25,015 nt of DNA, taken from the IMG/VR virus record IMGVR_UViG_3300042154_000865, positions 1 to 25,015 of that record; one strand, written 5' to 3'. Source of the stretch: a virus. This document shows positions 15,315 through 23,139 of the stretch, in pieces. The notes beneath the pieces are model-generated. The model saw only the letters and a list, made by a program, of their open reading frames with translations, had not been told where the DNA came from and ran no database searches. Positions within the stretch are counted from its first letter, which is position 1. Every line of letters starts with the position of its first letter. The position numbers were made by a program, and so were the translations under genes.

Positions 15315-17878
15315 TGAAGTATGTTATCAATGGCAAAACTATTACCACTACTAAGGAACTAACAGACGCTGAGATTGATGAGATTGCAGCTGAGTTAGGC
15401 GGTGCAACACCTACAACTGGCCCTGAAGCCATCCCTACTGGAGGTAATCCCCCAGCTCCTCCGGCACAGCCCCAGATGTCAGCTAATGAGCGTATGTTTA
15501 ATAACGCTATGATGGGTGCTGCAGCAGTTCCTATCTTAGGTGCGGGTGCTAGAGGAATACAACTGGCAACACAAGGTGGTAGAGCAGCACCATACACAGC
15601 TAACTTGGCTAAAGCATTATTGCCTCAGTCTGGTCGTGCCTTAGCAGCTGAAGGAACTATTGGAGCTGCCAGTGGTTTAGTTGGTGGAGAGACAGGCCAA
15701 CAGGTTGCTCAAAAGTTTGGAGAAGCTTACAGACCAGTTGGTGAATTTGTAGGTGGCTTAGGTTCGGGTATGTTTGCTAACACAGTTACTCGTAATGTTC
15801 CTGAGCTGGCTCTAGGTGCAATGAGGTCGCAGACTGGGAACATTGTAGATGATGCAGCCAAAGCAGCTGGTGGTGTACGTGCTCGTGGTCGTTTGTCACA
15901 AGCGATGGAAGCTAACCCAACACTGTCTGATGATCTATTAAGGGCTAAGGAAATTGAAGCTTCTACAGGTGTGAAGTTACCAGTTACAGCTGCTTCTAAA
16001 GGAGATACTACTCTAGGTGGTTTGGTTAGTTCACAGACATCCCGTGGTGAGAATGCTTCATTCACAGCTTTCATGGCTAACCAAGAGAAAGAAGCTTTAG
16101 AGTCTGTTAAAGTAGCTCAGCGTAGACTTGCTGGAGATCCTAAGAATGCTGAGGCTCTTGCTCAAGTAGAAGCTAAGAAGGTAGAGCTTGAGAACTTTCG
16201 TAGAGAGACAGCAGCTGAGATGCGTTTGGCTAATCAGAATCGCACACTTGAAACAATAGATACTCGTATCAAAGAACTAACTGAAGATACTTTAAATGTA
16301 TCTACAAATAAAGAAGATATTGGCAACCGTGTTAATAGTTTGTTGTCTGCTAAAGAGAAGGCTGTACGTGCTGACTTCTCTAAGAATGTATACACACCTT
16401 TACTGGATAAAGCTAAAGCAGATGGTGTTGAGATGGACTCTCCAGTGGCTGCTGTAGTTTGGAATTACATCAAGCAGGAAAGAGCTAGTGATGTGTTTGC
16501 TAAGTTCCCCGGCTTACTGTCACAAGTAGACAGAGCTTTTGCACCTAAGAAAGCACCTACAAGTAGTAAGTTTGCTGCAAAGTATCCTAACCTTGTTAAA
16601 TCAGTTGAAGGTACTTTTGAGCCTGTATCTGTTACTGATGTTGACTCTTTAAAAAGAGCTGTTAACAAAGCTATTGGAGACACACAGGATAGAGATCAAT
16701 CACGTATCTTGCTTGGCTTTAAGAGACAACTGGATGAAGCTATTGGAACGATGCCTGAGTCCTTTGCAGTTCCATATAAGCAAGCTGATAAAGACTTTGC
16801 AGCTAAGGTTGGAATGCCTTTTAATGAGGCTGGTGTAGTGTCTGTGGACAGGTCACGCTTTGTTGAGTCTGTAGTTCCAATGCTTACAAACAAACCTTCT
16901 GCTGTACGTCAAATCTTAGCAGCTGCAGATAACTCTCCTGAGGCTGTAAAGATCATTGAAGATGCCTTCTTGATGCGTATTGCACAGACAGATGGTATTG
17001 TCAATAAGAATACATTGGAAGTTAATCCTGCAGCTTTAACATCATTCATTAAGAAGAACAACGCAGCTATTGAACAAGTACCGGGCTTAAAAGAACGGTT
17101 ACAAGGTTTGTCTAACAATGTAGGTGACTTGCGTACAAGCAGAACACGTATTCTTGATGAACAGAAACAAGCAACAGTTGAAAAGTTTGCTAATGTTTGG
17201 TCAGAGTCTTATGGCTCTAAGGGTGGTTTTGAAGGCTTTGTAAACAATGCTTTAAAGACTCCTGAAGACATGAACAGACTTATCCGTATGGCTGGTTCAG
17301 ACCCTGCATTACGTAATGGTCTTAAGAGCAGTATCTTAGAGATTGGTTTGAACAATCCTAATAAGATTGCTTTCTATACTGATAATGCCAAGGCCATTGA
17401 TAATTTGTTTGGTAAGGAACACTCACAGACAGTTAAAGACTTGTTAGAAGGTGCTGAAAGACTTGCACAGTTCCCACTGCGTAATAAAGTTAATCAGACA
17501 CTGACACAGCAGACTGGCTTTGAACGTGAGTTTGGTACTGACCCTGCACGAGCTGCTTCATTGATTCGTCAACAAGTTCAAAGTACCTTCTATAAGGCTT
17601 CTACTTTGTTTAGTCGCTTTGTACAGAATAAAGCTACTAAGTCAGAGGCTACAGAGATACAAGAGTTCTTAAAGAACCCCGGAGCTGTAGCAGATGCTGC
17701 TGATCTTTTAAAAGCTTTGAATGATACTTCAGATCAAGGTATTAAAAGAGCTTTAAACATAGCTGGTAAGCTGGCTAAGAACACTGCTTCAGCAGGTATC
17801 TTTGGTGGTATTGCTCCTGTCATCACTGGTGAGCTTGGCTTGAGCGAGAGACAGCCAGTACAGCAATTCGCTGAGTAA
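15314..17878 (+). CDS. Large internal virion / ejection protein
   Basis: An 854-residue protein starting MKYVINGKTITTTKELTDAE. Residues about 30-50 are Pro/Gly-rich, about 65-130 hydrophobic and Gly/Ala-rich (a possible membrane-interacting segment), and the rest mainly helical and charged. I see no lytic transglycosylase motif at the N-terminus, so unlike T7 gp16 it probably lacks peptidoglycan-cleaving activity. It is the last structural gene before the lysis-type block. The N-terminal 30 residues (a short beta element with TDAEIDEIAAELG) are like a small virion-targeting domain often seen in podovirus ejection proteins. Function is by position and composition. Confidence 0.8.
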   Translation: MKYVINGKTITTTKELTDAEIDEIAAELGGATPTTGPEAIPTGGNPPAPPAQPQMSANERMFNNAMMGAAAVPILGAGARGIQLATQGGRAAPYTANLAKALLPQSGRALAAEGTIGAASGLVGGETGQQVAQKFGEAYRPVGEFVGGLGSGMFANTVTRNVPELALGAMRSQTGNIVDDAAKAAGGVRARGRLSQAMEANPTLSDDLLRAKEIEASTGVKLPVTAASKGDTTLGGLVSSQTSRGENASFTAFMANQEKEALESVKVAQRRLAGDPKNAEALAQVEAKKVELENFRRETAAEMRLANQNRTLETIDTRIKELTEDTLNVSTNKEDIGNRVNSLLSAKEKAVRADFSKNVYTPLLDKAKADGVEMDSPVAAVVWNYIKQERASDVFAKFPGLLSQVDRAFAPKKAPTSSKFAAKYPNLVKSVEGTFEPVSVTDVDSLKRAVNKAIGDTQDRDQSRILLGFKRQLDEAIGTMPESFAVPYKQADKDFAAKVGMPFNEAGVVSVDRSRFVESVVPMLTNKPSAVRQILAAADNSPEAVKIIEDAFLMRIAQTDGIVNKNTLEVNPAALTSFIKKNNAAIEQVPGLKERLQGLSNNVGDLRTSRTRILDEQKQATVEKFANVWSESYGSKGGFEGFVNNALKTPEDMNRLIRMAGSDPALRNGLKSSILEIGLNNPNKIAFYTDNAKAIDNLFGKEHSQTVKDLLEGAERLAQFPLRNKVNQTLTQQTGFEREFGTDPARAASLIRQQVQSTFYKASTLFSRFVQNKATKSEATEIQEFLKNPGAVADAADLLKALNDTSDQGIKRALNIAGKLAKNTASAGIFGGIAPVITGELGLSERQPVQQFAE

Positions 17879-17883
17879 CCCTT

Positions 17884-18057
17884 ATGAAGAGGCTAACTCT
17901 AGCCCTTCTCATCATCTTTACGAGTTTTATAGCTACGGCTGGCTTCGACCCTAATGCAGATAGATGTGTTAGATGGACATGGAGGTGGGCTGCTGACTAT
18001 AAGACTCGTATTGCCGTTTGTCTAGAATGGAAGAAAGCATACAAGAATGATCGTTGA
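17884..18057 (+). CDS. Small secreted protein with a cysteine pair (57 aa)
   Basis: An ORF of 57 codons, MKRLTLALLIIFTSFIATAG being a typical signal peptide (basic start, hydrophobic core, Ala-x-Ala-like cleavage near residue 19). The mature part of about 38 residues has Cys28 and Cys46 in a CVRWTWRWA ... AVCLEWKKA pattern, likely a disulfide in the periplasm. It begins 5 bases after the preceding stop with a weak ribosome-binding site and overlaps the next gene by 11 bases. Small C-W-x-W ... C-x-E-W proteins occur in marine podoviruses next to the same neighbour. It is not a classic lipoprotein (no lipobox), so not an Rz1-type spanin. Role unknown. Confidence 0.75.
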   Translation: MKRLTLALLIIFTSFIATAGFDPNADRCVRWTWRWAADYKTRIAVCLEWKKAYKNDR

Positions 18058-18544
18058 TCCTCTAACAGCTCTAGCTGGCATACAGAATGCAATCAGTATG
18101 GTCAAGAAGGCTAGTAAAGTAGCCAATGACCTAGGCTCTCTTGCACCTGTGATTGGCAAGATGTTTGACGCTAAATCAACCGCTACTAAGGCATTGATTG
18201 ATGCAAAGAAGAGTAAGGGTTCCAACATGGGAACAGCTCTTCAGATTGAAATGGCCTTGGAACAGGCTAGAGCATTTGAAGAAGAACTTAAGATGTTGTT
18301 CATGACAACAGGCAAAGTTGATGTTTGGAATAAGATTAAATCCCGCCAAGACCAAATGGACATAGACGATGCAAGAGAACTCAGGGCTTTAGAGAAGGCA
18401 GAGAAGAAGGCTAAAGCTAAAGAGCAAGAGATGAATGAGCTGGCTATGATTATTGGTGGTAGCTTCTTTGTCCTCTTCTTAGTATTTGTTGGTGTTTATG
18501 AATTGATGGACTTCTGTAACACTACTCAAAGGTGTGGTAGGTGA
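18047..18544 (+). CDS. Conserved phage protein with C-terminal membrane anchor (165 aa)
   Basis: A 165-residue protein starting MIVDPLTALAGIQNAISMVK. An N-terminal amphipathic helical region, a central helical part (about 60-130, ending in a Lys/Glu/Ala-rich coil), one transmembrane segment at about 132-151 (rich in Ile, Phe, Val), and a short outer tail with Cys157 and Cys163. Proteins opening MIVDP-x-TA are common in T7-like aquatic phages near lysis or internal-virion genes, of unknown role. Tail-anchored topology beside a secreted Cys-pair protein and a holin candidate could indicate an envelope-disrupting complex. It overlaps both neighbours, so translation is coupled. Confidence 0.82.
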   Translation: MIVDPLTALAGIQNAISMVKKASKVANDLGSLAPVIGKMFDAKSTATKALIDAKKSKGSNMGTALQIEMALEQARAFEEELKMLFMTTGKVDVWNKIKSRQDQMDIDDARELRALEKAEKKAKAKEQEMNELAMIIGGSFFVLFLVFVGVYELMDFCNTTQRCGR

Positions 18545-18690
18545 ATGAATATCAGAAGACCTTTGACCTTTGCTTAAAGATATTTGTCTATGGTTGTGTA
18601 GCTCAATACTTTTTAGGTTTCCTTAAGTTTCTCCCTGACGATCTCTCCAATAAGATTGTTGCTTTATTACTCGGTAAGATAGGACTTTAA
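18541..18690 (+). CDS. Tiny membrane protein, GTG start (49 aa)
   Basis: Starting at GTG (18541), overlapping the previous stop by four bases (GTGA), the frame gives 49 residues, VNEYQKTFDLCLKIFVYGCV with the first codon read as Met, and continues to TAA at 18690, two bases before the next gene. AAAGG lies about 8 bases upstream. Residues about 10-31 form one transmembrane segment (LCLKIFVYGC then AQYFLGFL); the end is SNKIVALLLGKIGL. The ATG at 18545 gives only ten codons and is rejected. Start codon, overlap and hydrophobic core favour a real gene, possibly a pinholin-like or holin-regulating protein. Confidence 0.68.
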   Translation: MNEYQKTFDLCLKIFVYGCVAQYFLGFLKFLPDDLSNKIVALLLGKIGL

Positions 18691-18691
18691 T

Positions 18692-19189
18692 ATGTTAGAA
18701 ATGCTTGGTGGTGGTTTACTTGGTAGTATCTTCGGAGGTCTATTCCGAATGGCTCCGGAAGTTCTTAAGTGGTTAGACAAGAAGAATGAGCGTTCACATG
18801 AGCTGAATATGTTTCAGTTTCAATGTCAGCTAGAGGCTCAAAGAGGTGCTCAAAGGTTATCTGAGATAGGTGCTCAACGTGAAGCTGCTATTGATGTTGG
18901 TGTCATGGATGCCTTCCAGTCAGCTATTGAGCAACAGACTGAGATGGTTAAAGCTGCTGGAGCTGGATGGGTAGCTTCTCTGTCTGCCTCAGTACGTCCT
19001 GTGGTGACTTACTGGATTCTAGCTCTGTGGTCATTCGTGCACATCTGGTTGTCCTACAATGCTTGGGTGTCAGGTATGCCTCCACTGGATGTCTTTAAAG
19101 TCATGATGTCAGCTGACTTTGCAGCTTTGGTATCAGGTACTTTGAACTATTGGTTCCTTGACCGTACATTGTCTAAACGAGGTCTGTAA
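18692..19189 (+). CDS. Holin candidate, GTA-holin-3TM-like (165 aa)
   Basis: A 165-residue protein starting MLEMLGGGLLGSIFGGLFRM. A Gly-rich N-terminus is followed by a charged, Gln/Glu-rich helix (30-90) and then a SVRPVVTYWILALWSFVHIW segment, which begins with the SxRP motif known from holins of the gene-transfer-agent release family. Transmembrane segments are likely at about 104-123 and 138-157, ending YWFLDRTLSKR. It directly precedes the lysozyme gene with a two-base gap, the usual holin position. It would form inner-membrane lesions that let the lysozyme reach the wall. The number of membrane segments is uncertain. Confidence 0.78.
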   Translation: MLEMLGGGLLGSIFGGLFRMAPEVLKWLDKKNERSHELNMFQFQCQLEAQRGAQRLSEIGAQREAAIDVGVMDAFQSAIEQQTEMVKAAGAGWVASLSASVRPVVTYWILALWSFVHIWLSYNAWVSGMPPLDVFKVMMSADFAALVSGTLNYWFLDRTLSKRGL

Positions 19190-19191
19190 TC

Positions 19192-19632
19192 ATGGATCTG
19201 AGTATTGCAGCTGAGCTGTGCAAGAAGTTTGAAGGGTTTAGAAGTAAGCCCTACTTATGTCCTGCCAATGTAGCTACGATAGGCTATGGCAGTACATACT
19301 ATGCTAACGGTACTAAGGTAACTCTGCAGGATGCTTCCATGAGTGAGCCTGAGGCTGCAGAGCTTCTCTTGAAGGAATTGGAGCATACTTACTTGCCCGG
19401 TGTCATGAGATACTGCCCTATTTTAGCTACTGACAACAGGAAGCTTAATGCCATTGTTGACTTTACCTACAACCTAGGTGTTGGTAGACTACAGACCAGT
19501 ACGCTGAGAAGGAAGATTAATGCTCAGGACTGGGATGGAGCTAAAGAAGAGTTACTCAAGTGGAACAAGGGAGGCGGTAAAGTACTTGCTGGCCTTGATA
19601 AGCGAAGGAAAGCTGAAATAGCATTGTTCTAG
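19192..19632 (+). CDS. Endolysin, GH24 lysozyme (Glu-Cys-Thr active site)
   Basis: A 146-residue lysozyme that hydrolyses the glycan strand of peptidoglycan. The catalytic region is CKKFEGFRSKPYLCPANVAT then IGYGS: Glu14, Cys23 and Thr29 have the same 9 and 15 residue spacing as Glu11, Asp20 and Thr26 of T4 lysozyme, so Asp is replaced by Cys, a variant known in part of the family. The later VDFTYNLGVGRLQTSTLRRK block and a basic C-terminus complete the fold. No signal peptide is visible, so release depends on a holin. It is the last plus-strand gene, ending 6 bases before the terminator. Confidence 0.93.
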   Translation: MDLSIAAELCKKFEGFRSKPYLCPANVATIGYGSTYYANGTKVTLQDASMSEPEAAELLLKELEHTYLPGVMRYCPILATDNRKLNAIVDFTYNLGVGRLQTSTLRRKINAQDWDGAKEELLKWNKGGGKVLAGLDKRRKAEIALF

Positions 19633-19638
19633 AAACAG

Positions 19639-19674
19639 AAAAGCCCCAAAGGATCACTCCTAAGGGGCTTTTTT
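19639..19674. terminator. Bidirectional intrinsic terminator between convergent gene sets
   Basis: AAAAGCCCC (19639-19647) pairs with GGGGCTTTT (19664-19672), extended inside by AGGA/TCCT after two mismatched A positions, around a TCAC loop. A T-run follows on plus (19669-19674); on the minus strand the same hairpin is followed by TTTT then CTGTTT. It ends plus-strand lysis transcription and minus-strand early transcription. The 61 bases downstream on plus contain only the start of the next minus gene region. Confidence 0.9.
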
Positions 19675-19693
19675 AGTGACATAGCCACGGAAG

Positions 19694-19852
19694 TTACTGT
19701 CCTAGGATAAACGCTAGTGTTATAAATCCTATGTGTAAGTAGATGACTTGGTTAGCTTCCTCTGACATCTTATCATTCTCATCCATAATATAGAGTTCAT
19801 CAGCTTCTATACCAAAGACTAAGCCAGTCTTAAATTCAAAGTCTAGTATCAT
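19694..19852 (-). CDS. Small conserved minus-strand protein (52 aa)
   Basis: A 52-codon frame from ATG (19852) to TAA (19694): MILDFEFKTGLVFGIEADEL at the start, an acidic middle (DENDKMSEE), and a hydrophobic end at about 37-51. A GGAGG ribosome-binding site lies 11 bases upstream. The K-T-G-L-V-x-G-I-E-A-D-E motif is one I recognise as recurrent in small T7-like phage proteins, with no function known. It is the last gene of the minus set, directly before the shared terminator. The hydrophobic C-terminus may be a membrane-association helix. The gap to the reductase stop (81 bases) holds nothing but the ribosome-binding site. Confidence 0.78.
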   Translation of the reverse strand: MILDFEFKTGLVFGIEADELYIMDENDKMSEEANQVIYLHIGFITLAFILGQ

Positions 19853-19933
19853 AACTACCAATGCCTCCAAGTGTTAATAATGATATGGATGCAGGTAATC
19901 ATTTCGACTACCCGCATAGTCCAATAGAAGCTA

Positions 19934-21835
19934 TCAGATTTCACAAGCACCAGCTGTACAGGCAAGGGTCTGAGCACCCTCTACGTTGTCAGTGCCTTCA
20001 ACCAGTTTGTCCCAGTCAATACCTAGAGGCATACTGGCAACCATTGCATGATACTCAAACTCAGTCATGGACTCATAAGGAGCTTGTCGGTATGTTCCAC
20101 CATCCATAGGTAGGAAACTCACACCTGTAATCTCATCAAAGTTATTCCACACCCATGCACCAACTTCAGGCCACTCATTCTCATTCACTGAGATAGTTAC
20201 TGAAGGCTTATGCTCACAGTAGTGTCGCTGGAACAATAGCCACAGCTTTAAATGTTGGATAGCATTCAAGTCTTCACGCAGTACAGCACCCTTCTCAACT
20301 CGCATTGGGAAGCTAAAGATAGTTGTGCTATCAGGTTTCATCACACACAACTCAGATGGAAACCCTTGCTCTTTCAAGAATGCAGTCAGAGGGTCTTTGT
20401 TATCAGACCGAACACGACGAATAAAGTACTGACTGTGCTGAGGGTGGATGCCACTAGCAGTGCCTGTGAGCTGCGATACAGTTCCTTCAGGCTTAATGGC
20501 AGTGATGGCAGCACTACGATTAATACCGATAGCATCAGCAAGCTCAGCGTTAGTGTCAATAGCAACATTCTTTAGTCCTTCCAAGATAGCTGGTAACTCA
20601 GTGTTATCAGGGTCATTGAGCAAAGCATTATCCAAGATACCAGTCATAGACACCCCCAGCAAACGCTCCTCTTCAGTGTTTGTCTGCCACACCTTACGCA
20701 GGTACGGGAAGTTAGTCATTGTAGATTGGAACGTACCTAGGATAGTAGCTAAGCGAACCTTGTTACGTAGGGTTTCCACAGTATCATCGCTACGAACAAT
20801 AACAGAAGACAGGTTACAGAATTGATAAGGACGCAGAATAATCTCACTGCATGGGTTTGTGCCCCACTCTTTACCCAACTCCCTGCGTCCACTCTTAGCT
20901 GCTTGAAGTTCACTTGCATAACGATTAAAGATGCCTCGCTCTCCAGAATGTGATTCATAAATGCTTGACCACTCACGCATAAACTTACCTACCTCAGGCT
21001 TCACTTCGTAGATGGCACTGTTGTTAGCCAAGGCACGTTGACCATTACCATCCCACCAGTTACCAGCTTTAGCGTGAGCCATACGGTCATCACCTAAGTC
21101 TGACAGAGAGATCATTGCAGATCTACGAACCCCACCGACAACAACTACCTCTCCCACCTTGCAGAGGATGTCATGCGCTTCAAGCGAAGTGAGCTTACGG
21201 CCCGTTGCCCCTTTGAATTTAGCAGTGACGTAGTGAAATAAGGATACAAGGGGTTCAGGCCCTGACGCTCTTCCACCAAAAGTCTTAAGTCTAGCACCTG
21301 CGGGACGCACACCTGATACGTCCCACTTTGGAATCTCACCAGCATATAGCAAGGCAATGACTTGTCGTAAGGCTTTAGCCCATCCCTCTTTGGAGTCTTT
21401 AACATTAATGACAGTGCCACTATTGTACAAATCAACTGGAATCTCAGGTAACTTAGATACATACTTTTGCTCCACACTAAAGCCTACACCTGTTCCGCAT
21501 AACAGAATATACATAGCCTCATCAAAGGCTTTGGGATCGTCAATGGGCAGGTATGAACAGTTATAACCAGCTACGTTCTGACGTTCTAAAGCATCACCAG
21601 CTGTCATGATGCTTCGCATTGATGGCACTACTTCAAGGTTAGTCACAGCAGTCTGCAGTTGGTCACGCATTGCGTTACTTAGCGGGTAGTTATGCTTGTC
21701 TTGTAGGTGCTTAGTCATGAAGTCAAAGTAGCGATTCACAGTCTCAGGCCAGTGCTCTCTACGGCCTTTATCATCCAAGTAGCGAGAGTATCTGCTTTTA
21801 CCGATGTACTCTTGGTATGGTGTCATAGTTGTCAT
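19934..21835 (-). CDS. nrdJ: Ribonucleotide reductase, class II (B12-dependent, monomeric RTPR-like)
   Basis: A 633-residue enzyme that reduces ribonucleotides to deoxyribonucleotides using adenosylcobalamin. Landmarks: GYNCSYLP (Cys93), NPCSE with the radical Cys329 and Glu331, second barrel cysteine Cys340, and C-terminal CTAGAC (Cys626, Cys631) for thioredoxin-type reduction. The spacings Cys329-Cys340 (11) and Cys626-Cys631 (5) equal those of Lactobacillus leichmannii RTPR (Cys408/419 and Cys731/736). It is shorter than RTPR, with fewer residues between Cys93 and Cys329, so part of the allosteric insertion is missing. AAAGGA lies about 10 bases before the ATG. It follows a small gene whose stop is adjacent, so the pair is coupled. 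Confidence 0.96.
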   Translation of the reverse strand: MTTMTPYQEYIGKSRYSRYLDDKGRREHWPETVNRYFDFMTKHLQDKHNYPLSNAMRDQLQTAVTNLEVVPSMRSIMTAGDALERQNVAGYNCSYLPIDDPKAFDEAMYILLCGTGVGFSVEQKYVSKLPEIPVDLYNSGTVINVKDSKEGWAKALRQVIALLYAGEIPKWDVSGVRPAGARLKTFGGRASGPEPLVSLFHYVTAKFKGATGRKLTSLEAHDILCKVGEVVVVGGVRRSAMISLSDLGDDRMAHAKAGNWWDGNGQRALANNSAIYEVKPEVGKFMREWSSIYESHSGERGIFNRYASELQAAKSGRRELGKEWGTNPCSEIILRPYQFCNLSSVIVRSDDTVETLRNKVRLATILGTFQSTMTNFPYLRKVWQTNTEEERLLGVSMTGILDNALLNDPDNTELPAILEGLKNVAIDTNAELADAIGINRSAAITAIKPEGTVSQLTGTASGIHPQHSQYFIRRVRSDNKDPLTAFLKEQGFPSELCVMKPDSTTIFSFPMRVEKGAVLREDLNAIQHLKLWLLFQRHYCEHKPSVTISVNENEWPEVGAWVWNNFDEITGVSFLPMDGGTYRQAPYESMTEFEYHAMVASMPLGIDWDKLVEGTDNVEGAQTLACTAGACEI

Positions 21836-21994
21836 TTAGTCTAGTTCCTTTATTAAATATTCTTGTTTCTTCTCAATCACATCATCAAATCTTTCGACAA
21901 GATCATCACTCTGGAGTCCTAACAGTTCCACGAGTGTGACCTCATCTAAACGCTTGAGAGCCTCTTTCAGTTCTTCAAATGTTATGTTTAACAC
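21836..21994 (-). CDS. Small acidic protein upstream of the reductase, GTG start (52 aa)
   Basis: The frame from GTG (21994) to TAA (21836) gives 52 residues containing TFEELKEALKRLDEVTLVEL and ending KQEYLIKELD. It is an acidic helical protein with a hydrophobic heptad pattern. Codons before GTG in this frame do not include another good start, and an AGAT-rich weak ribosome-binding site precedes it; the 20-base overlap with the DUF3310 gene supports coupling. Its stop directly abuts the reductase ATG. Small LDEVTLxELL-type proteins are frequent near reductase genes in aquatic podoviruses. Role unknown; regulation or assembly of the reductase is speculation. Confidence 0.72.
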   Translation of the reverse strand: MLNITFEELKEALKRLDEVTLVELLGLQSDDLVERFDDVIEKKQEYLIKELD

Positions 21995-22385
21995 GTTTAT
22001 CAATCTCACGTTCAATGTACCACTTAGCCTTCTTCAGGTCTTCAATGGCATCTTTCTTAAGGTCACAACGCCAGATGTACTTGATTGCATTACCCAAATT
22101 AAATCCCATGTGTTCTGTAACTTGGATACATTCAATACCTGAGGGATGTTCAGTGTAGTGAGGAGGTCTGTTAACTACGTCCTTAGCTCTTTTAAAGAAA
22201 TCGTCTATCTCTTCATCATCCTTGCAGTCTACCCACTCTTTAACGGCTTCACTTAAAGGTTTAGCTGCTTCTTTAATAAAGATGGAACGGTTAACCCACT
22301 TGTCATAATTAGTGCAATCATTACAAGGATGAATACTAATATCTAATTGACTATAAAAGCAAGTCCTACATTCAACTGTTGCCAT
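21975..22385 (-). CDS. DUF3310 protein (T7 gp1.7-like) with N-terminal zinc ribbon
   Basis: A 136-residue protein. The C-terminal half VNRPPHYTEHPSGIECIQVT then NAIKYIWRCDLKKDAIEDLK is the DUF3310 signature, the region shared with the T7 gp1.7 nucleotide kinase. The N-terminus has Cys6, Cys9, Cys21 and Cys24 (CX2C-X11-CX2C), a likely zinc ribbon not part of the core domain. AGGGAGG is placed 6 bases before ATG. It overlaps the phosphoesterase gene by 14 bases. A role in nucleotide metabolism fits the neighbouring reductase, but kinase activity of this shorter protein is not shown by the sequence. Confidence 0.9.
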   Translation of the reverse strand: MATVECRTCFYSQLDISIHPCNDCTNYDKWVNRSIFIKEAAKPLSEAVKEWVDCKDDEEIDDFFKRAKDVVNRPPHYTEHPSGIECIQVTEHMGFNLGNAIKYIWRCDLKKDAIEDLKKAKWYIEREIDKRVKHNI

Positions 22386-23139
22386 ATTTCCTCCCTAGGT
22401 ATTCAACACTTAAGAACATCTCATCGAAGTGACCATCTTGTACTTCATTCATCATAAGTAATCCCCTCCAGTGTCTGTTACTTAGTTGATCCATATAACT
22501 CTCATCGTGGAGATAGTAAGAGCCAACGATGATAGCACAAATAGGCTTCCCATCAGCACGCTTACCATAGGCAATCTGCTTACCTTGTTGATGTCCAGCA
22601 ACACAAGACATATGAAGCTTGTTAATAATAGCACTAGCAGCACCAGCTGGCCTTCCCATTGCACCAACAGGCCAGTAGTGATTAAAGCCAACACCATTAA
22701 TGAACACAGGATGAAGGAAACCGTGTACTTCCCAATCTTTTTCATACTCAAGATCCTTTGTAGATATTAAGCCTTCCAGTGTAGGATTATTGTTAATAGC
22801 CCTATCAATCCTGTTCTCATGGTTCCCTAAAGTCATCACCATACGAGGTTTGTACACCTTGTGCTTAGATGACTTCTGAGACTTCTGAAGTTCCCTCAAA
22901 GGAGCTAAGAGAAGCTTCATAGCCTCCTTAGCAGCTTCAACGTCCTTCTTGTAGCGTAGACCTTCAAAGTACTTACTACCCTTGATGTCGTGTGTACTAA
23001 GGCTTGGCATATCTGCAAAGTCACCTATGTTAATCACTACATCAGGCTTGTAATCGACAATAGCTTTACCAGCCCATGTCAAGTGCTCTAAAGGTACACC
23101 CTCTTTAATCTGACAGTCCGGTATGACTAAGATTTTCAA
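22372..23139 (-). CDS. Calcineurin-like metallophosphoesterase
   Basis: A 255-residue protein if started at TTG (23139): MKILVIPDCQIKEG. AAGGAG (23146-23151) is 6 bases before this TTG but directly touches the ATG at 23145, so TTG is preferred. Metal-binding motifs are D8-x-Q10 (usually DxH), GD40FAD, GNHE (Asn106-His107), His154 in FNHYW and GHQQG (His183, with Gln185 where GHxH has His). The family hydrolyses phosphate esters, including nucleotides and nucleic-acid ends. Two usual histidines are Gln, so metal preference may differ. It lies among nucleases and nucleotide-metabolism genes and overlaps both neighbours (35 and 14 bases). Confidence 0.88.
   Translation of the reverse strand: MKILVIPDCQIKEGVPLEHLTWAGKAIVDYKPDVVINIGDFADMPSLSTHDIKGSKYFEGLRYKKDVEAAKEAMKLLLAPLRELQKSQKSSKHKVYKPRMVMTLGNHENRIDRAINNNPTLEGLISTKDLEYEKDWEVHGFLHPVFINGVGFNHYWPVGAMGRPAGAASAIINKLHMSCVAGHQQGKQIAYGKRADGKPICAIIVGSYYLHDESYMDQLSNRHWRGLLMMNEVQDGHFDEMFLSVEYLGRKYGNS

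Noticed and set aside
15727-16074. Minus-strand frame of 115 codons opposite the ejection protein
   Set aside because: Antisense shadow; no independent start signal or recognisable motif.
19855-19917. Minus-strand 20-codon frame between the reductase stop and the 52-residue gene
   Set aside because: Too short, no clear ribosome-binding site; it overlaps the leader of the next gene.
20448-20825. Plus-strand frame of 125 codons inside the reductase
   Set aside because: Opposite strand to a fully conserved enzyme with active-site motifs.
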